In this document: positions 31,901 through 43,400 of the stretch, piece after piece | How positions within the stretch are numbered: position 1 is the first letter of the stretch | Layout: each line of letters opens with the position of its first letter | Source of the DNA: a virus | DNA length: 64,000 nt | Virus record (IMG/VR): IMGVR_UViG_3300021964_000028 | Span: 26,682 to 90,681 of that record | Direction: 5' to 3' (one strand) | Program-made: the position numbers and the translations under genes | The notes under the pieces: generated by a model | Told to the model about the DNA's origin: nothing | Database searches by the model: none | The model's input: only the letters and a program-made list of their open reading frames with translations

Positions 31901-34874
31901 GAAATATACACAGTCTTTAAGGAATCTATATCCTAGACTTGATAGAGACAATCTAGTATCAGATCCAAAAGAAGCAAGATCATTTGCTACCTCAGAGAAG
32001 ATTGGTATTGTTGTTGTAGATGATCCACACAATAGTTTGACTAAAGAATCATCAAGATCATTCTTAAAAGATCTTGGTGTGGGTGTTGGAGTAACAAACA
32101 TTGTATCTGATAGTGTGGGAGTATCCCATACAATCTTTACTGATATTGATCATAGTCTTTTTGGTATTACAAACCTAAGTATCCAAAGTATTGGATCTCA
32201 ATATATTCCAGGCATTTACTATAATGTCCCATTAACATCTGGAGTATCATCAACTACAGGATTTAATGCAACTGCTAGAGTGAGCGTTAGTGCTGCTGGT
32301 ACTATTACAGATGTTACTATCATGAATCCTGGTAGTGCATATGGTATTGGTAATACATTATCACTTGCAACAAATATAAGCAGACAGGTTGGATCGTATG
32401 ATGCGACAGTAAGAGTTGAAGGTATTAATGATGCAACTGGCGAAACTCTAGAAGTTTCTGGTATTGGAACTGGTAACTATACAAATCTGTATAGAATCTC
32501 TGGATATGAAGTTGGAGATGCTAAGAAGGTATTTGCTTATTCATCTGAAGATATTATAGAACCAAATACTGGTGTAAATAGAATCATCGTTAGATCTACT
32601 GATAATGCTTCGATGATTAATGTTGGTAGATCAATCAAATCTTCCAGTGTCATTTATGATAATAGAGTTGGAGTTGCTACCTTTACATTCCCAAGAGCTC
32701 ATGGTTTCTCTTTAGATGATAAAGTTAGAGTTGGTGGAGCAACAACTGAAGTATTCAATGGAGACTTTATTGTTAAGTCTGTAGAATCTACAAGTTCTTT
32801 TGTTGCACCAACAAAGTTAAGTATCAATGTTAAAGGGTGGGATACTATAACTCCTATCGGAACTCCTATCTTCCATCCACATGGTTTAACATCAAGAGGA
32901 GGAACAGTTTCAAACGAATCTGAACTATATTCTTCAAGACTATTCACTACTTATGCTGGTGTTTCTACACAAATCGGAAATACTATTAATGTATCCGACT
33001 CTAACAATGATCCAATCACTATTAACAGCGCAGTAGAAAGAGGGTTTAAACTTGGGGATTATGTTCAGATTGGAAATGAGATTCTAAGAATCAGATCTGG
33101 AGTTTCCAGCGATACTGTATATGTTTTTAGATCTCTACTAGGAACTGCAAAAGAAACTCATAGAGATACTAGCGTAATCAATAAGATTAAGGTACAACCT
33201 ATTGAGTTTAGAAGAAACTCTATTATTAAAGCTTCTGCACATACGTTTGAATATGTTGGTTTTGGTCCTGGTAACTATTCAACATCACTACCAGATAAGC
33301 AAGATAGAGTTCTAGGTTCACAGGAAGAAGTTCGCGCTATTTCTGAAAAGAATGAAGGTGGCGTGGTATTCTTCAGTGGAATGAATAGTAATGGAGATTT
33401 CTATACTGGTAACAAGAAAATCAACTCTTCTACTGGTGAAGAAAATCTGTTTGATCTACCTGTACCAACAGTAACTGGTGAAGAACCAGATAAATCTAAA
33501 TCAATCTTTGGTTTTGAGGTACTATCTCCAATGGAGATTAGTATTGGTAGAGCTATTAGAGTTGAAGGTGGAAAGGACAAGAACGTTGTATCAAGATTTG
33601 ATGGTCCAGTAATCTTTAATAACAAACTCACATCATATTCTACTAAAGGTATTGAAGCAAACTCCTTATATCTCCAGGGTTCTGAAAACGTATCTAGAAA
33701 GTATACTTTATCTGGAACAAAACCAGATTATACTGGAAACTATGGTGATATCGTATTTTATTCAGATCCTAAGGATAAGGGATATACTGGATGGGTTTAT
33801 ACTCAAGAAAATAGATGGATGAATTGGGGATTTATTGGTGGACCAGCAATCCAACTATCAACAAATAATAATAATGTAGGATTTATTTCTGCAATCAATA
33901 TTGTTGGTCTAGGTCTGACATTAACCACTCAATACACTTCAGGTGCTAATGGTGGTATTTCTACTATTATTATTGATGATAATCCACTGATTGCCATTTC
34001 AACTGGTCCTTATAACCAACTTGTTGGTAATGCCAATCAAATGAACTTTGTTGGTGGTGGTATTACACTATCACAGATTGGACCTGCTGGAATAGTTACC
34101 GTCTACATGGAGAAGATCAATGTAGAAGCACTAGCACCATCTGGTCCATATCAGTCCATTCAGTTCCATGAAAGCGATGATACATTTGGCGGTGTTCCTT
34201 ATTTTGCGTATAACAATGTAACTGGAACACTTGATATTGGTCCTACATCTTGGACAAGTGATGGATTTGTAAGCTTTGGAACTACAAATCCAACATCTAA
34301 AGTTGAGATTTATACTGCTGCTGAAAGAGCACTTTATATTAACTCTACTTCTGGTACTGGTGAGATTGTAAGGATTGAAAACGTTGGTAGTGACCTGAGT
34401 CCATTCATCATTGATATTGATGGTAACGTTGGTATCAATACTGGAAATGTTCTAGCAGGTATTTCTCTACAAGTTAATGGTAATATTGGTGTTGTTGGAG
34501 ATATTAGATTCTTCAATCCAAATCAATCATTCTATGCTGGATTTAAGGCACAGGATGACCTTAGCACTAATCTTGTTTGGGAACTTCCAAAGATTGTTGG
34601 TTCTGCTAAGAGTATTATGATTAGTGAAACTTCTGGAACTATTGGATGGTCTACAATCTCAGATCTATTAGCAATAACATCAACCGATGCTCTACCTGAA
34701 GGAGATGCAAATCTTTATCATACTGTTCAAAGAGTTGTTAATGCTTACATGAACTCTTTAGGAAAACAGGTTGGTATTGCAATCACGTATAATCCAACTA
34801 CACAAAAGATTGATTATGAGACATGTTTAGAAGAAGGTAAATATTTCTTCTCTAGTTTTGGAGTTATGCTTTGA
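28908..34874 (+). CDS. Giant virion structural protein (baseplate/tail fibre), 1988 aa
   Basis: The opening ILYVDPNSLDSTDSIENQGN then SLTRPFKTIQRALVEASRFS is a conserved cyanophage structural family, with a pectate-lyase/beta-helix look (KTIQRAL, GVIVPRGTSIVGLDLRKTRI). Repeated domains of the type TVTTSEPLDGISVNTAIEIQ and PRAHGFSLDDKVRVGG recur along the chain. The C-terminus resembles fibre modules in neighbouring proteins (FGTTNPTSKVEIYTAAERAL). It ends at a bidirectional terminator. The exact baseplate position cannot be given from sequence; some relatives are annotated gp10-like. Confidence 0.8.
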   Translation: MGLSRLDNFLKSTRGTILYVDPNSLDSTDSIENQGNSLTRPFKTIQRALVEASRFSYQRGKGNDRFGKTTILLYPGDHIVDNRPGWIPTSNSFTLRTSEVRDDFGEWTLDTNFDLNSERNALYKLNSIHGGVIVPRGTSIVGLDLRKTRIIPRYVPSPTNDQIEASAIFRVTGACYLWQFTILDADPNTTCYADYTTNQFIPNFSHHKLRVFEYADGVNNVVINDAFINGTAGEFDRTDLDMYYEKVGIVYGQNAGREIPNDYPPSDLVDIEPVIDEYRIVGPKGDEVGIASIRSGNGTLSSTLVTVTTSEPLDGISVNTAIEIQGVSTPGYDGKYVVSGVNSPTEFEYKVQNPPPEALGNVTSSTVNLIVDTVSSASPYVFNCTLRSVYGMCGLLADGSKATGFVSMVVAQYTGVGLQKDENAFVKYDTTSGTYKDATSNLINLSSNTLSQYKPDYENFHIKATNNSYLQLVSVFAIGFSHQFVSENGADISLNNSNSNFGNKALVSKGFKQDAFRKDDVGYISHLIAPKELESEDYTVEFYSIDVNTTVGVGSTSRMYLYNQTNENIVPNTVFDGFRVGAKENDKIFLDVFDTAGIKSTYSATIVMPNADFTDGIYGAYRRDDLEFSSKKQFSVRRTNNDTENDIFNNVISFNEPHQFLTGESVRILSDNGNLPDGIEEDRVYFVITDSLDPVGLGTTQIKLATSLSDSFQENVVSINEKGGNLKIISKVSDKVAGDYGHPLQWDDQYNQWYLNVSKISVSNLGENDLYNGIVGLGTTSLGNATSRTYFKRKIDNRSYSDNLYSLRFVIPKDSNIESRDPLDSFILQESSAGITTSTEVVKYFDPTGSLSLSNSTELRNPRFISTCSWSAGQITVGTELPHDLVPGSEVTIINAISANNTDGTFNKGYNGSFTVTGVNNSREFTYNYEYDPGAFQSDVNTRDENLPRFYKSKLRNTFQAYKIENVKQYIPSYQDGVYHIIPIRASESPIVAPFTDKKYTQSLRNLYPRLDRDNLVSDPKEARSFATSEKIGIVVVDDPHNSLTKESSRSFLKDLGVGVGVTNIVSDSVGVSHTIFTDIDHSLFGITNLSIQSIGSQYIPGIYYNVPLTSGVSSTTGFNATARVSVSAAGTITDVTIMNPGSAYGIGNTLSLATNISRQVGSYDATVRVEGINDATGETLEVSGIGTGNYTNLYRISGYEVGDAKKVFAYSSEDIIEPNTGVNRIIVRSTDNASMINVGRSIKSSSVIYDNRVGVATFTFPRAHGFSLDDKVRVGGATTEVFNGDFIVKSVESTSSFVAPTKLSINVKGWDTITPIGTPIFHPHGLTSRGGTVSNESELYSSRLFTTYAGVSTQIGNTINVSDSNNDPITINSAVERGFKLGDYVQIGNEILRIRSGVSSDTVYVFRSLLGTAKETHRDTSVINKIKVQPIEFRRNSIIKASAHTFEYVGFGPGNYSTSLPDKQDRVLGSQEEVRAISEKNEGGVVFFSGMNSNGDFYTGNKKINSSTGEENLFDLPVPTVTGEEPDKSKSIFGFEVLSPMEISIGRAIRVEGGKDKNVVSRFDGPVIFNNKLTSYSTKGIEANSLYLQGSENVSRKYTLSGTKPDYTGNYGDIVFYSDPKDKGYTGWVYTQENRWMNWGFIGGPAIQLSTNNNNVGFISAINIVGLGLTLTTQYTSGANGGISTIIIDDNPLIAISTGPYNQLVGNANQMNFVGGGITLSQIGPAGIVTVYMEKINVEALAPSGPYQSIQFHESDDTFGGVPYFAYNNVTGTLDIGPTSWTSDGFVSFGTTNPTSKVEIYTAAERALYINSTSGTGEIVRIENVGSDLSPFIIDIDGNVGINTGNVLAGISLQVNGNIGVVGDIRFFNPNQSFYAGFKAQDDLSTNLVWELPKIVGSAKSIMISETSGTIGWSTISDLLAITSTDALPEGDANLYHTVQRVVNAYMNSLGKQVGIAITYNPTTQKIDYETCLEEGKYFFSSFGVML

Positions 34875-34875
34875 T

Positions 34876-34910
34876 AAAAAAAAGGGAGGGTTTGATCCCT
34901 CCCTTTTTTA
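34876..34910. terminator. Bidirectional terminator between convergent genes
   Basis: A perfect AAAGGGAGGG and CCCTCCCTTT stem around TTTGAT, with A residues on the left and T residues on the right. It can stop transcription from both the giant tail gene and the minus-strand gene. Confidence 0.93.
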
Positions 34911-35543
34911 TTAACACTCAGGCATTACTAAGACGTTATATGTGATTTGTTGTTTTGTTGGAGAGAGTGATGCTCTTGTTCTCCAATCCAGAGCATTCTT
35001 TCTTCTAACTGCAAACTCGATAGATTGTCCTGGTTTTAGGAAATACTCAGTTGGGAATGGAACTTCTTGCAGTCTTCCCCACTTTCTCCACCAGTTCCAA
35101 CCATATCCATAGAAATAATATTGTCTGGTGTTTAAGATTTCTTCTTTTGAAAATAAGAACATATATCCATTTGGATTATCTCCTCCACCATCTCTATTTC
35201 TTTGGAATCCCCACCAATATCTCCAATACCATCCATAGTTTAGACTCAATGAAGAAAGGTTCCTTCCAATAATACCTTCAATCCAGTCAGTGTCAATATC
35301 TGGAAGGTTTGGTAACTGAATGTAGTTTGCAACAGTTCTAGTGACTGTTCTTCCAAAAGAATCTACTTCTGGTCCAGGAAAAGTTTCTCCAGGAGTTAGG
35401 ATTCTAATCTCATTAGTTCCTGTACCTTCAATAGAAAGATAGTTAAAAATAACCCTTACATTTCCACCAGTATTATTGGTATACAGTGTAAAATCGTTCT
35501 GCTCACAAAAGTAACCAGTCAATACTTCAGTAATCGATGCCAT
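34911..35543 (-). CDS. Trp/Tyr-rich tail-cluster protein, 210 aa
   Basis: Unrecognised. A strongly aromatic core (SLNYGWYWRYWWGFQRNRDG and YYFYGYGWNWWRKWGRLQEV) suggests a carbohydrate or surface-binding domain. It is flanked by beta-rich ends and finishes with a lone Cys (MPEC). It is the only minus-strand gene among the fibre genes and has its own late-type box. It could be a fibre-tip or capsid decoration protein. Confidence 0.7.
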   Translation of the reverse strand: MASITEVLTGYFCEQNDFTLYTNNTGGNVRVIFNYLSIEGTGTNEIRILTPGETFPGPEVDSFGRTVTRTVANYIQLPNLPDIDTDWIEGIIGRNLSSLSLNYGWYWRYWWGFQRNRDGGGDNPNGYMFLFSKEEILNTRQYYFYGYGWNWWRKWGRLQEVPFPTEYFLKPGQSIEFAVRRKNALDWRTRASLSPTKQQITYNVLVMPEC

Positions 35544-35567
35544 TTTATCTTTAGAATACTTCTTCTA

Positions 35568-35575
35568 TATTTATT
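35568..35575 (-). promoter_or_regulatory. Late-promoter-like box (minus strand)
   Basis: AATAAATA read on the minus strand, 25 bases before the ATG of the aromatic-rich gene. It is back-to-back with a plus-strand late promoter 7 bases away. Confidence 0.5.
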
Positions 35576-35581
35576 TAGAGA

Positions 35582-35589
35582 TATAAATA
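35582..35589 (+). promoter_or_regulatory. Late promoter
   Basis: Exact TATAAATA, 38 bases before the ATG at 35627. Confidence 0.75.
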
Positions 35590-35626
35590 GTTAAAAATTT
35601 CAACTAAGAGGGGAGAGTGAACCTCA

Positions 35627-37375
35627 ATGGCAATTCAGAAGAACTTTGTCGTTAAAAATGGTCTTGAGGTAAGTGAAGCTCTAATCTATGCAGACAAAGT
35701 TGCCGATCAAGTAGGTATTGGTACGACAAGTATTGACGGTAACTGCAAAGTAGAAGTTAGGGGCAATATTAAGGTTAGGAACTTATACCTTGCAGAAACG
35801 CTTGGTATTGGATCAATACCAAATCTGCAAGGAACAACGGTAGACTATGGATATGGTCGAATACTATCAGGTATTGTAACGTCTATTGTGGGCACGTCTT
35901 TGACGTACTCGTCGGGTGTAATAAACAAGTTTTATTCAGTATCGGGATTTGTAACATCTCTTGCTGGATCTGGAGTAACGTATACAAATGCGTATCTCAC
36001 AAATATTGAAAACACTCATTTAAAAGTATCTGGTATTTCAACCTTTGATGCTGATGTAAGATTTGAAGATACCAGAAAACTAAAGTTTGGTAATAGTGAT
36101 GATTTTGAGATTTATCATGATGGTTCAAATTCTTATATTCGTGATGTAGGTGCTGGTAACGTCTATATTGATTCTGTTGATGGTTCTATCAATCTTAGAG
36201 TCAATGGTACTGAAAATGCTATTGTTTGTAATGAAAATACTTCTGTAGGTTTATATTATAATAATGTCCAGAAACTGTCAACCACAGCTGAGGGTATACA
36301 GGTTGATCCTGGCGTTTCTGTTGGGAATACTGCTGGACAAGCATATTCTTCACAAGATATTGCTGTATTCCGGACCACTAATCCAAATCTATCCAAGTTA
36401 AGAATCGTTGAGAGTAGAGATGTAACTGGAAATACTTGGAAATCTGCAAATACAAGGATCCAAAAGACTATTGGATCCACTGACATGGGTTATATCCAGT
36501 TTAATGGTGAGGGAAACTCCAAAGGTATGGAGTTTGGAACAGAAAATGATGAAAAGTTTGCTCAGTTTATCAGAGAGGGATCTGTAGAACTTTATTATGA
36601 TAATGTTAAAAAGTTTGAAACTATTTCGGATGGTATTAAAATCTATGATGACACAGTAAATGCTGGCATTTTAGATTTCTCACCAAATGGAATCGTAACA
36701 TCAAGATCTGGAATAGTAACTTATTACGGTGATGGTAATAACCTAGATCTATATTACAATGATGCTACTGGTATTGGTATCGGAACAACAGGTGGACTTG
36801 TAGGTTATGCAGTAACATTTTTAGACCTTAAAGGTGATGGTATTTCTACTGCATATTATGGTGGTCCGCAAGGCATTACAACCATTTTCTTTGAAGATAA
36901 GAAAGCAGGTACAGTTGCAATCGGTACATTACCACCACCAAATCCCAAAAATGGTCAAACTTGGTATAGTACAGAATATGCTAGGACATTTGTTTATATT
37001 AAAGAAGATGCTCTGGGATATGGTGGAGCAGCAAATGTCTGGGTAGATGCAGCACCATTTAACGTTGGTATTATTTCTGCTCTATCCAGAGTTTCATTTG
37101 ATCCAGGAACACCATCACAACCAGCAATATATTTCAGTGGAGACACATCAACTGGAGTGTACTCTCCAAGTTCAGGAAACTTTAATATAGTTTCTTTAGC
37201 AAGCACTATTATAAATGTTACTCCAAAAGGAGCAAATGTTTATGGTGGAGATGGACGTGACGGATATCTAACCGTAAATGAATCGGGTATAAACGTAGTT
37301 GGAGTTGCAAGTGTCAATAATAAAAAGATAATAGATCAAGTAACAGCATATGCTTATAGTGTAGCATTATCATAA
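35627..37375 (+). CDS. Tail-fibre-like protein, 582 aa
   Basis: Starts MAIQKNFVVKNGLEVSEALI. Contains the module KLKFGNSDDFEIYHDGSNSY then IRDVGAGNVYIDS and LYYNNVQKLSTTAEGIQV, repeated again near residue 320. This module is widespread in marine phage fibres. The C-terminus reads ISALSRVSFDPGTPSQPAIY then FSGDTSTGVYSP. A GGGGAGAG site precedes the ATG. Likely part of the long-fibre set. Confidence 0.8.
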   Translation: MAIQKNFVVKNGLEVSEALIYADKVADQVGIGTTSIDGNCKVEVRGNIKVRNLYLAETLGIGSIPNLQGTTVDYGYGRILSGIVTSIVGTSLTYSSGVINKFYSVSGFVTSLAGSGVTYTNAYLTNIENTHLKVSGISTFDADVRFEDTRKLKFGNSDDFEIYHDGSNSYIRDVGAGNVYIDSVDGSINLRVNGTENAIVCNENTSVGLYYNNVQKLSTTAEGIQVDPGVSVGNTAGQAYSSQDIAVFRTTNPNLSKLRIVESRDVTGNTWKSANTRIQKTIGSTDMGYIQFNGEGNSKGMEFGTENDEKFAQFIREGSVELYYDNVKKFETISDGIKIYDDTVNAGILDFSPNGIVTSRSGIVTYYGDGNNLDLYYNDATGIGIGTTGGLVGYAVTFLDLKGDGISTAYYGGPQGITTIFFEDKKAGTVAIGTLPPPNPKNGQTWYSTEYARTFVYIKEDALGYGGAANVWVDAAPFNVGIISALSRVSFDPGTPSQPAIYFSGDTSTGVYSPSSGNFNIVSLASTIINVTPKGANVYGGDGRDGYLTVNESGINVVGVASVNNKKIIDQVTAYAYSVALS

Positions 37376-37388
37376 TATCATTTCATCC

Positions 37389-37396
37389 CATAAATA
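37389..37396 (+). promoter_or_regulatory. Late-promoter-like box
   Basis: CATAAATA, 23 bases before the ATG at 37419. Confidence 0.55.
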
Positions 37397-37418
37397 ACAT
37401 TCAAGGAGTCTTAACACA

Positions 37419-40400
37419 ATGGCAAAGAAACTAGTATACAACTACACATTTAACCCAGGTGCTGCTGGTGTTGGTAATATAGTCATACATGGTTACTATC
37501 CACTAAAAACATTATTATTGGTTACTAATGTAACTGATAGTCAGATTATCTTTAGTTTTGCTGATCCCACTTATGCAGGATCTGTAGATTATAGTGATGC
37601 TACTGATGAAACCACTATTATCTTCAACTACGATACATCCAGCATGGATGCATCTGATCAAATTCAAATCTTTGTAGATGAGCAAGAAGCAAAGATTGAT
37701 TTTTCAGAAACATTTGTTGATCCTGTAAATAAACTAAGAGTTTCCAATCCACAAAACCTCATTGATACTGACTTTGAATATGGTCTACAACCAACTAAAT
37801 GGGAAACCATAGAACTTGTTAATAATATACCATCATTTTATTCAAAAGACTCCCAATATTCGATTGAAGATGTTGCTATTGTAGAAGCAATCAATAGATC
37901 TTCAACTGTTACAGTTACTACATCAACACCCCATGGATTATCTGTTGGTGTTCCTATTGACGTTCAAGGACTAACAAGTCCAACAGCTGAAGGAAAGTTT
38001 TTGATTACATCTGTACCTTCACCAAGTAGTTTCACTTACGTTGCAAAAGAGAATCAGATTTTAGAACAAGGTGCTGTCAATATTAATACCTCGTATACAA
38101 CTATTAGAACTGGCGAGTTTTTTATTGGATCCGATGTTAAGTTTAGAGAAGATGATGGATTAAGTTCAGATAATAGATCCAATAGTACAATCAATGTAAC
38201 AACTACTGATTATGTTCATGGATTCACTCCAGGATCAAACTTTTATGTTACAAACACTGTAGGTTCAAAGCAATATAGACTGGGATATGTAACTAACGAT
38301 CTTGCTTCTGACGATAGACCTAATGTTGATTTTGAAGATACCATTGAAACTAGCGGTACTATTACTCCAGCATTAACAGAAACAAAGAAAATGACGGGCA
38401 CATACGCCCTAAAGTTTGATGTAAACTCTGTTAGTACTGTTGATAATAGCATTACTTGGCCAAATCATAGATTAAGAGCAGGTGACGTTTTATTATATGT
38501 TCCTCCTTCGAATGATACTGAAATCGGAGGACTTCAAAGATTTCAACTCTATTATGTAAAGCAGGCATTGACTGCGGATAAAATCACTCTTTGCGAGACA
38601 TCAACTTCAACTACTGTTGCGGTTAATCCAGAAATCAATCTCACTTCTACTGGCACTTCTAACTTTGGAAGGCACCAGTTGATTTTAGCATATGAGTATT
38701 ATTATCTTAGAACTTGGTATAGTTCCTGGATAGGTCTTATTCCAAGACATGCAGGATATGGATCTGGATCTGGATGGGATAGAATACCCACTTCTCCATT
38801 CCAACCACATGGATTAAGTGGTAGATTAGCACAAAGATGTAAGTTTATTTTTAAAAATTATGGTCTAAACAACAATTGGACTGGAAATAGATCAGTTTAT
38901 GCAACAAATCGAAACGCAAACTATACTTTAGGAAAATCAGGAACAACTCCTGATGGATATGATTTTATTGAAGATTTCTCTAGATTTGATCTCCCACATC
39001 CATTTAACACTGCTACTAACACATCAGAACCAAACTATAATTGGGATGCAACGTTTAGATATTTTAGAAGATATAGTGATTATAGTTATCGGAACACGCA
39101 ACCTGGATTTGGATATATTTTCACAGTTGATTTGGATTTTGATACTGAAGGAGACTCAATTTATGTTGAAAACCATGGCGTGAGTGTTGGTTCGGCAGCA
39201 ACTGCATATTTCGAAAAGACTGGCGGCGGAAATGCGGTAACAAGATCTGATGTTGTTACTACTGAGGGCGTGGCACCAACAACGACAGTATTTTCTGGCG
39301 ATTTAAATGTCAATGTAACTGCTATATCACCAGATAGATTGAGAATAGGTGATCTGAATAGATTGCAACAATGGAATGGATCTTATAATCTAACATTATA
39401 TAGAAATAATGGAACAAAAGATACCTTCTATGTTCCTGGTATTTCTGTGATATCTAATAATGAAACTATATTTGTTGAAACAACAGGTACAGCAACTTTG
39501 CCTACGGGATTAACTGGACCAGTTAAACCAGAAAAAGGCAATGTTCAAGCGGTATATAATGCTTCTACAAGAGCATTAGATACTATTAGAGAAACACTTA
39601 CTTCAAACTCACTATCTACACTTTTAGCATATAACAATAGTCAAGAGTATTATCCTTTTGTTAATAGTAATATAACTGTTGATGGTGGCATACAAAGATT
39701 GGGTTGGAGAAGAACTGCACTTACGGTTGCTGGTTATTATCCAGAAGGATCTGGAAATGATGCAAATATTTGGTCAACAACTAGCAAGGACTTTACATCA
39801 CTAACTGGATGGGCAAATGGTCAAGCATTTGATCCTTTCGATACTACAAATCGTGCTGGTGAAGGTTGGTACATGTGCATCACACCGTTTACGGGTCAAA
39901 ATACAACCATTCCTTACTGGGTTAGTGTAAAGCAAATACCAGAATACATTGAAGATAATCCAGCAGTAGGTGCAAATGCATTCTTCTGGTCCAATAGACC
40001 AAATGAAGACTTTCCACCAACAAACTTATCAAGTGAAACAAACAATGCCAACTCTGAAGCAAACTGGACTGATGTTACTGGTTCTCAAGCAGGGCTAGGT
40101 TGGAGATATACTCATGAAGGAAGATGGTATCAACCAAATGCGAACAGGCATGGTTATATCTTCTTACAGGTAACAATAGCAAATAACACCTGGCCACAAT
40201 ATAAACCACAAAATACTGCTTTTGATATTTCTCCTATTCTACCATTTGAATCATTAGGCAACGTATCTGGACAAAGATATATTATTTGCTGTGTTATTCC
40301 AGTCAAAAACAATACTGCTGCTACAAACTTTGGTCTTACTGGAACTATCTACACCTTCCAAGAACTTACAGATATTGTTGCAAATGAAGTAGCAGAGACT

Positions 40401-43400
40401 CTATCCAACCCAGTATTAACTGTTGGTATAAACACAGTAAAATCTAGAGTCGTATCAAATACTAGATTAGCACTGCAAAATGATGATGGAGTTCTTTACA
40501 ACCTTAGTGGTTTTGGAACTGCTTCTCCTGGTGGAAATATCGTCATCAGCACAGAAGAAAAAACAGGTGGTGTTGATGGTTACTACCAAGCATATTCTGT
40601 AGATAGTAACTCATTTAAACTGGGCACAAATACAGGTATCGCTGAAAAAGTAGTCGAGTGGGATTATCAGAATGTAAATTCATTATATATTACTTCGGTT
40701 AATCACAAAATACCAAACACCCAAAAAGTAGTATATGATGAAATATCTGGTGGTATTCCTGGATTAACAACTAATACAGAATATTATCTCGATGTCACTG
40801 GTCCAGATACATTTGGATTTAAAAATAGTATCAGTGGTGATAGGATTACGATGGGCAGTACTTTGAGTGGTTCATTCAAACTAACTGTCAATAGTATTGC
40901 AGGTATCTCATCGATTCCAGGAACGGTTTCTATCTCAACTATATCTAAAGTTATTACTGGAACTGATACTGATTTCCCAAGGTATTTTAAAGTTGGAGAT
41001 GATTTTATAGTTGAAAATACCACTGTATCACCCTCAGAATACGTTAGACTTACCGTTGATTCTATCGTTGATAACACTGCTTTAACAGTAAGAGAATCTC
41101 CAGGAATATCTAATGAGACTGCAAGACTGTTTGTTCCAACAAAAATCAATGTTAGACCTGATGGGACAAATGTTCATAGACCTTTCGATGGTGGCGTTGA
41201 AATAACAGCAGGTAGTTCACCTAATAGCAATATTGTACGTCAAACTCGTAAATACTTTAGATATCAGTCAGGTAAAGGTATTCAATGTTCTCTTGCTATC
41301 AACTTCAATCCTCCAAGACAAATCGTATCTATGTTCGGTCAAACTAACGGAACATTAGTTGACAATCAAGACTATGAAGTTAATATAAGAAATAGAGCAT
41401 CTTCTGCATATATTTCATTTGGGGAAGATAGAAATGGTAATGTCTTATCTGATAACTCTAAGATTACTGTTTATGATATTGACACCTTAACTCTTAATGT
41501 TGGTGCTCCAGGACATCCTCTTTGGATTAAATCAGCACCAACAACGGGTATAGGTGATTCTATTTCACAGACATATGTAACTAATAATGGAACTGATGAA
41601 GGAAGCATTGTATTTGATACCACTACAGTTGGTGTAGGAACGTATTATTATCAGTGTGAAAATCATTCTCCTATGGGTGGTGAGATTGAAGTTCTTCCAA
41701 CTCCTTCTGCTGGTCCAGGTGAAACTTTTGTTAAGTTCTCTACATTAACTCCTCATGGATTATTGAAAGGAAATGATGTCAAAATAAGAGGTGCTGGTGA
41801 TTCTGCATACGATGGTTCTTATGAGATTGTGGCAGTAAACAATGAAGATGCATATTATATTTCTTCAACAACATCTGCAACTTCTATTGTTTCTTCCCCA
41901 TCATTAGAATACAATATCCAAGAGTGGAATAATAGTGCAGTTAGATGTGGATTGTTTGATTTCCAAAATGGATTCTTCTTTGAATATGACGGATCTACAT
42001 TGTATGCGGTTAGAAGATCATCAACTTTCCAACTTCCATTAAGAGCAGATGTGACTTTCCATAGTCATATTGTCAACTGGACAGCAGGCGCTAAGTTTAC
42101 TAATAAAGTAGACGTTAATGATTATATTGTTATTAGAGGAACTTCATATAAAGTGACTTCAGTTACTGATGAACAACTTAATATTCAACCTGCATATAGA
42201 GGTACAAGTGATGTTGGTATTACTATTACCAAGACAGTTGATACTAAAGTAGCACAGCAAGATTGGAATATTGATAGAGCAGATGGAACTGGTCCATCAG
42301 GATTTAAACTTGATAAGACCAAAATTCAAATGGCATATTTAGATTATTCTTGGTATGGTGCTGGTAAGATTCGCTTTGGATTTAAAGATACTTATGGTCA
42401 TGTTAAGTATTTCCACGAGTTCATTCATAATAACCTCCTAGATGAAGCATATATGAGATCTGGTAACATCCCAGGTAGATATGAAATCACTAACTTTGGT
42501 GGGGTTGTTCCGTCATACATTCCATCACTATTCCACTGGGGTACTTCAGTCATGATGGATGGTGGATTTGATGATGATAAAGCATATCAGTTTACAGCAA
42601 CTTCCAACTCACTTGTGTTCACAAACGGTGATGGTGATTCTGCGGATACTGTAGCAAACTCCGTTGTTTATTATACTTCGAGAAATGGTAGAAGAAACTG
42701 GTATTTGAGACTATTTGTTGCTCCTGTTAACTTGAGTAAGTTTACTAGTGGTTCTGCACTTTATACAGTGGATGGGCAACTAAATGGAGAGACTGTTAAC
42801 AGAACAGGATTCTTTGGATCTGCTGGTTTTGTTGACATCTTCATTGGTCAGACAAATGGAGGTCAAAACTTAGATATTACACCAAGTATTGTTTCTAGCA
42901 CAACTATCTACATTGGTGCTCCTCCATCAGGAGGTACTGCGGTTGAACTAGGTCCAGATACTGAGATCCCAGTTATTAGTATTAGACTTGCTCCATCTGT
43001 TGATAACAACCTAACTGGTCCTGTAGGTTCAAGAGATATTATTAACCGAATGCAGTTACAGTTGAAGTCATTAGGTATTACATTAACACATGATTGTAAT
43101 GTTGACCTGATCTTAAATGGATCTATTGATAATAAAGATTTCGCAGCAGTTGATACACCTTCACTATCCGAACTTATTGTTCATGATGGCGGAGATCAAC
43201 TAAAGAATGGAACTAAGGTGTTCTCATTCAGAGCATCTGGCGGTGCTGAAGATGCAACAGGTGCAAGACTTGGATCAACATCTGACTTTGATTTGAGCAA
43301 CATTACTGACTTGGGTAATAGTATCTTAGGTGGGGATGATATTTTCCCCAACGGTCCTGACCTATTGACTATTGCAGTTTCACCTATTGATACCTCTGGT

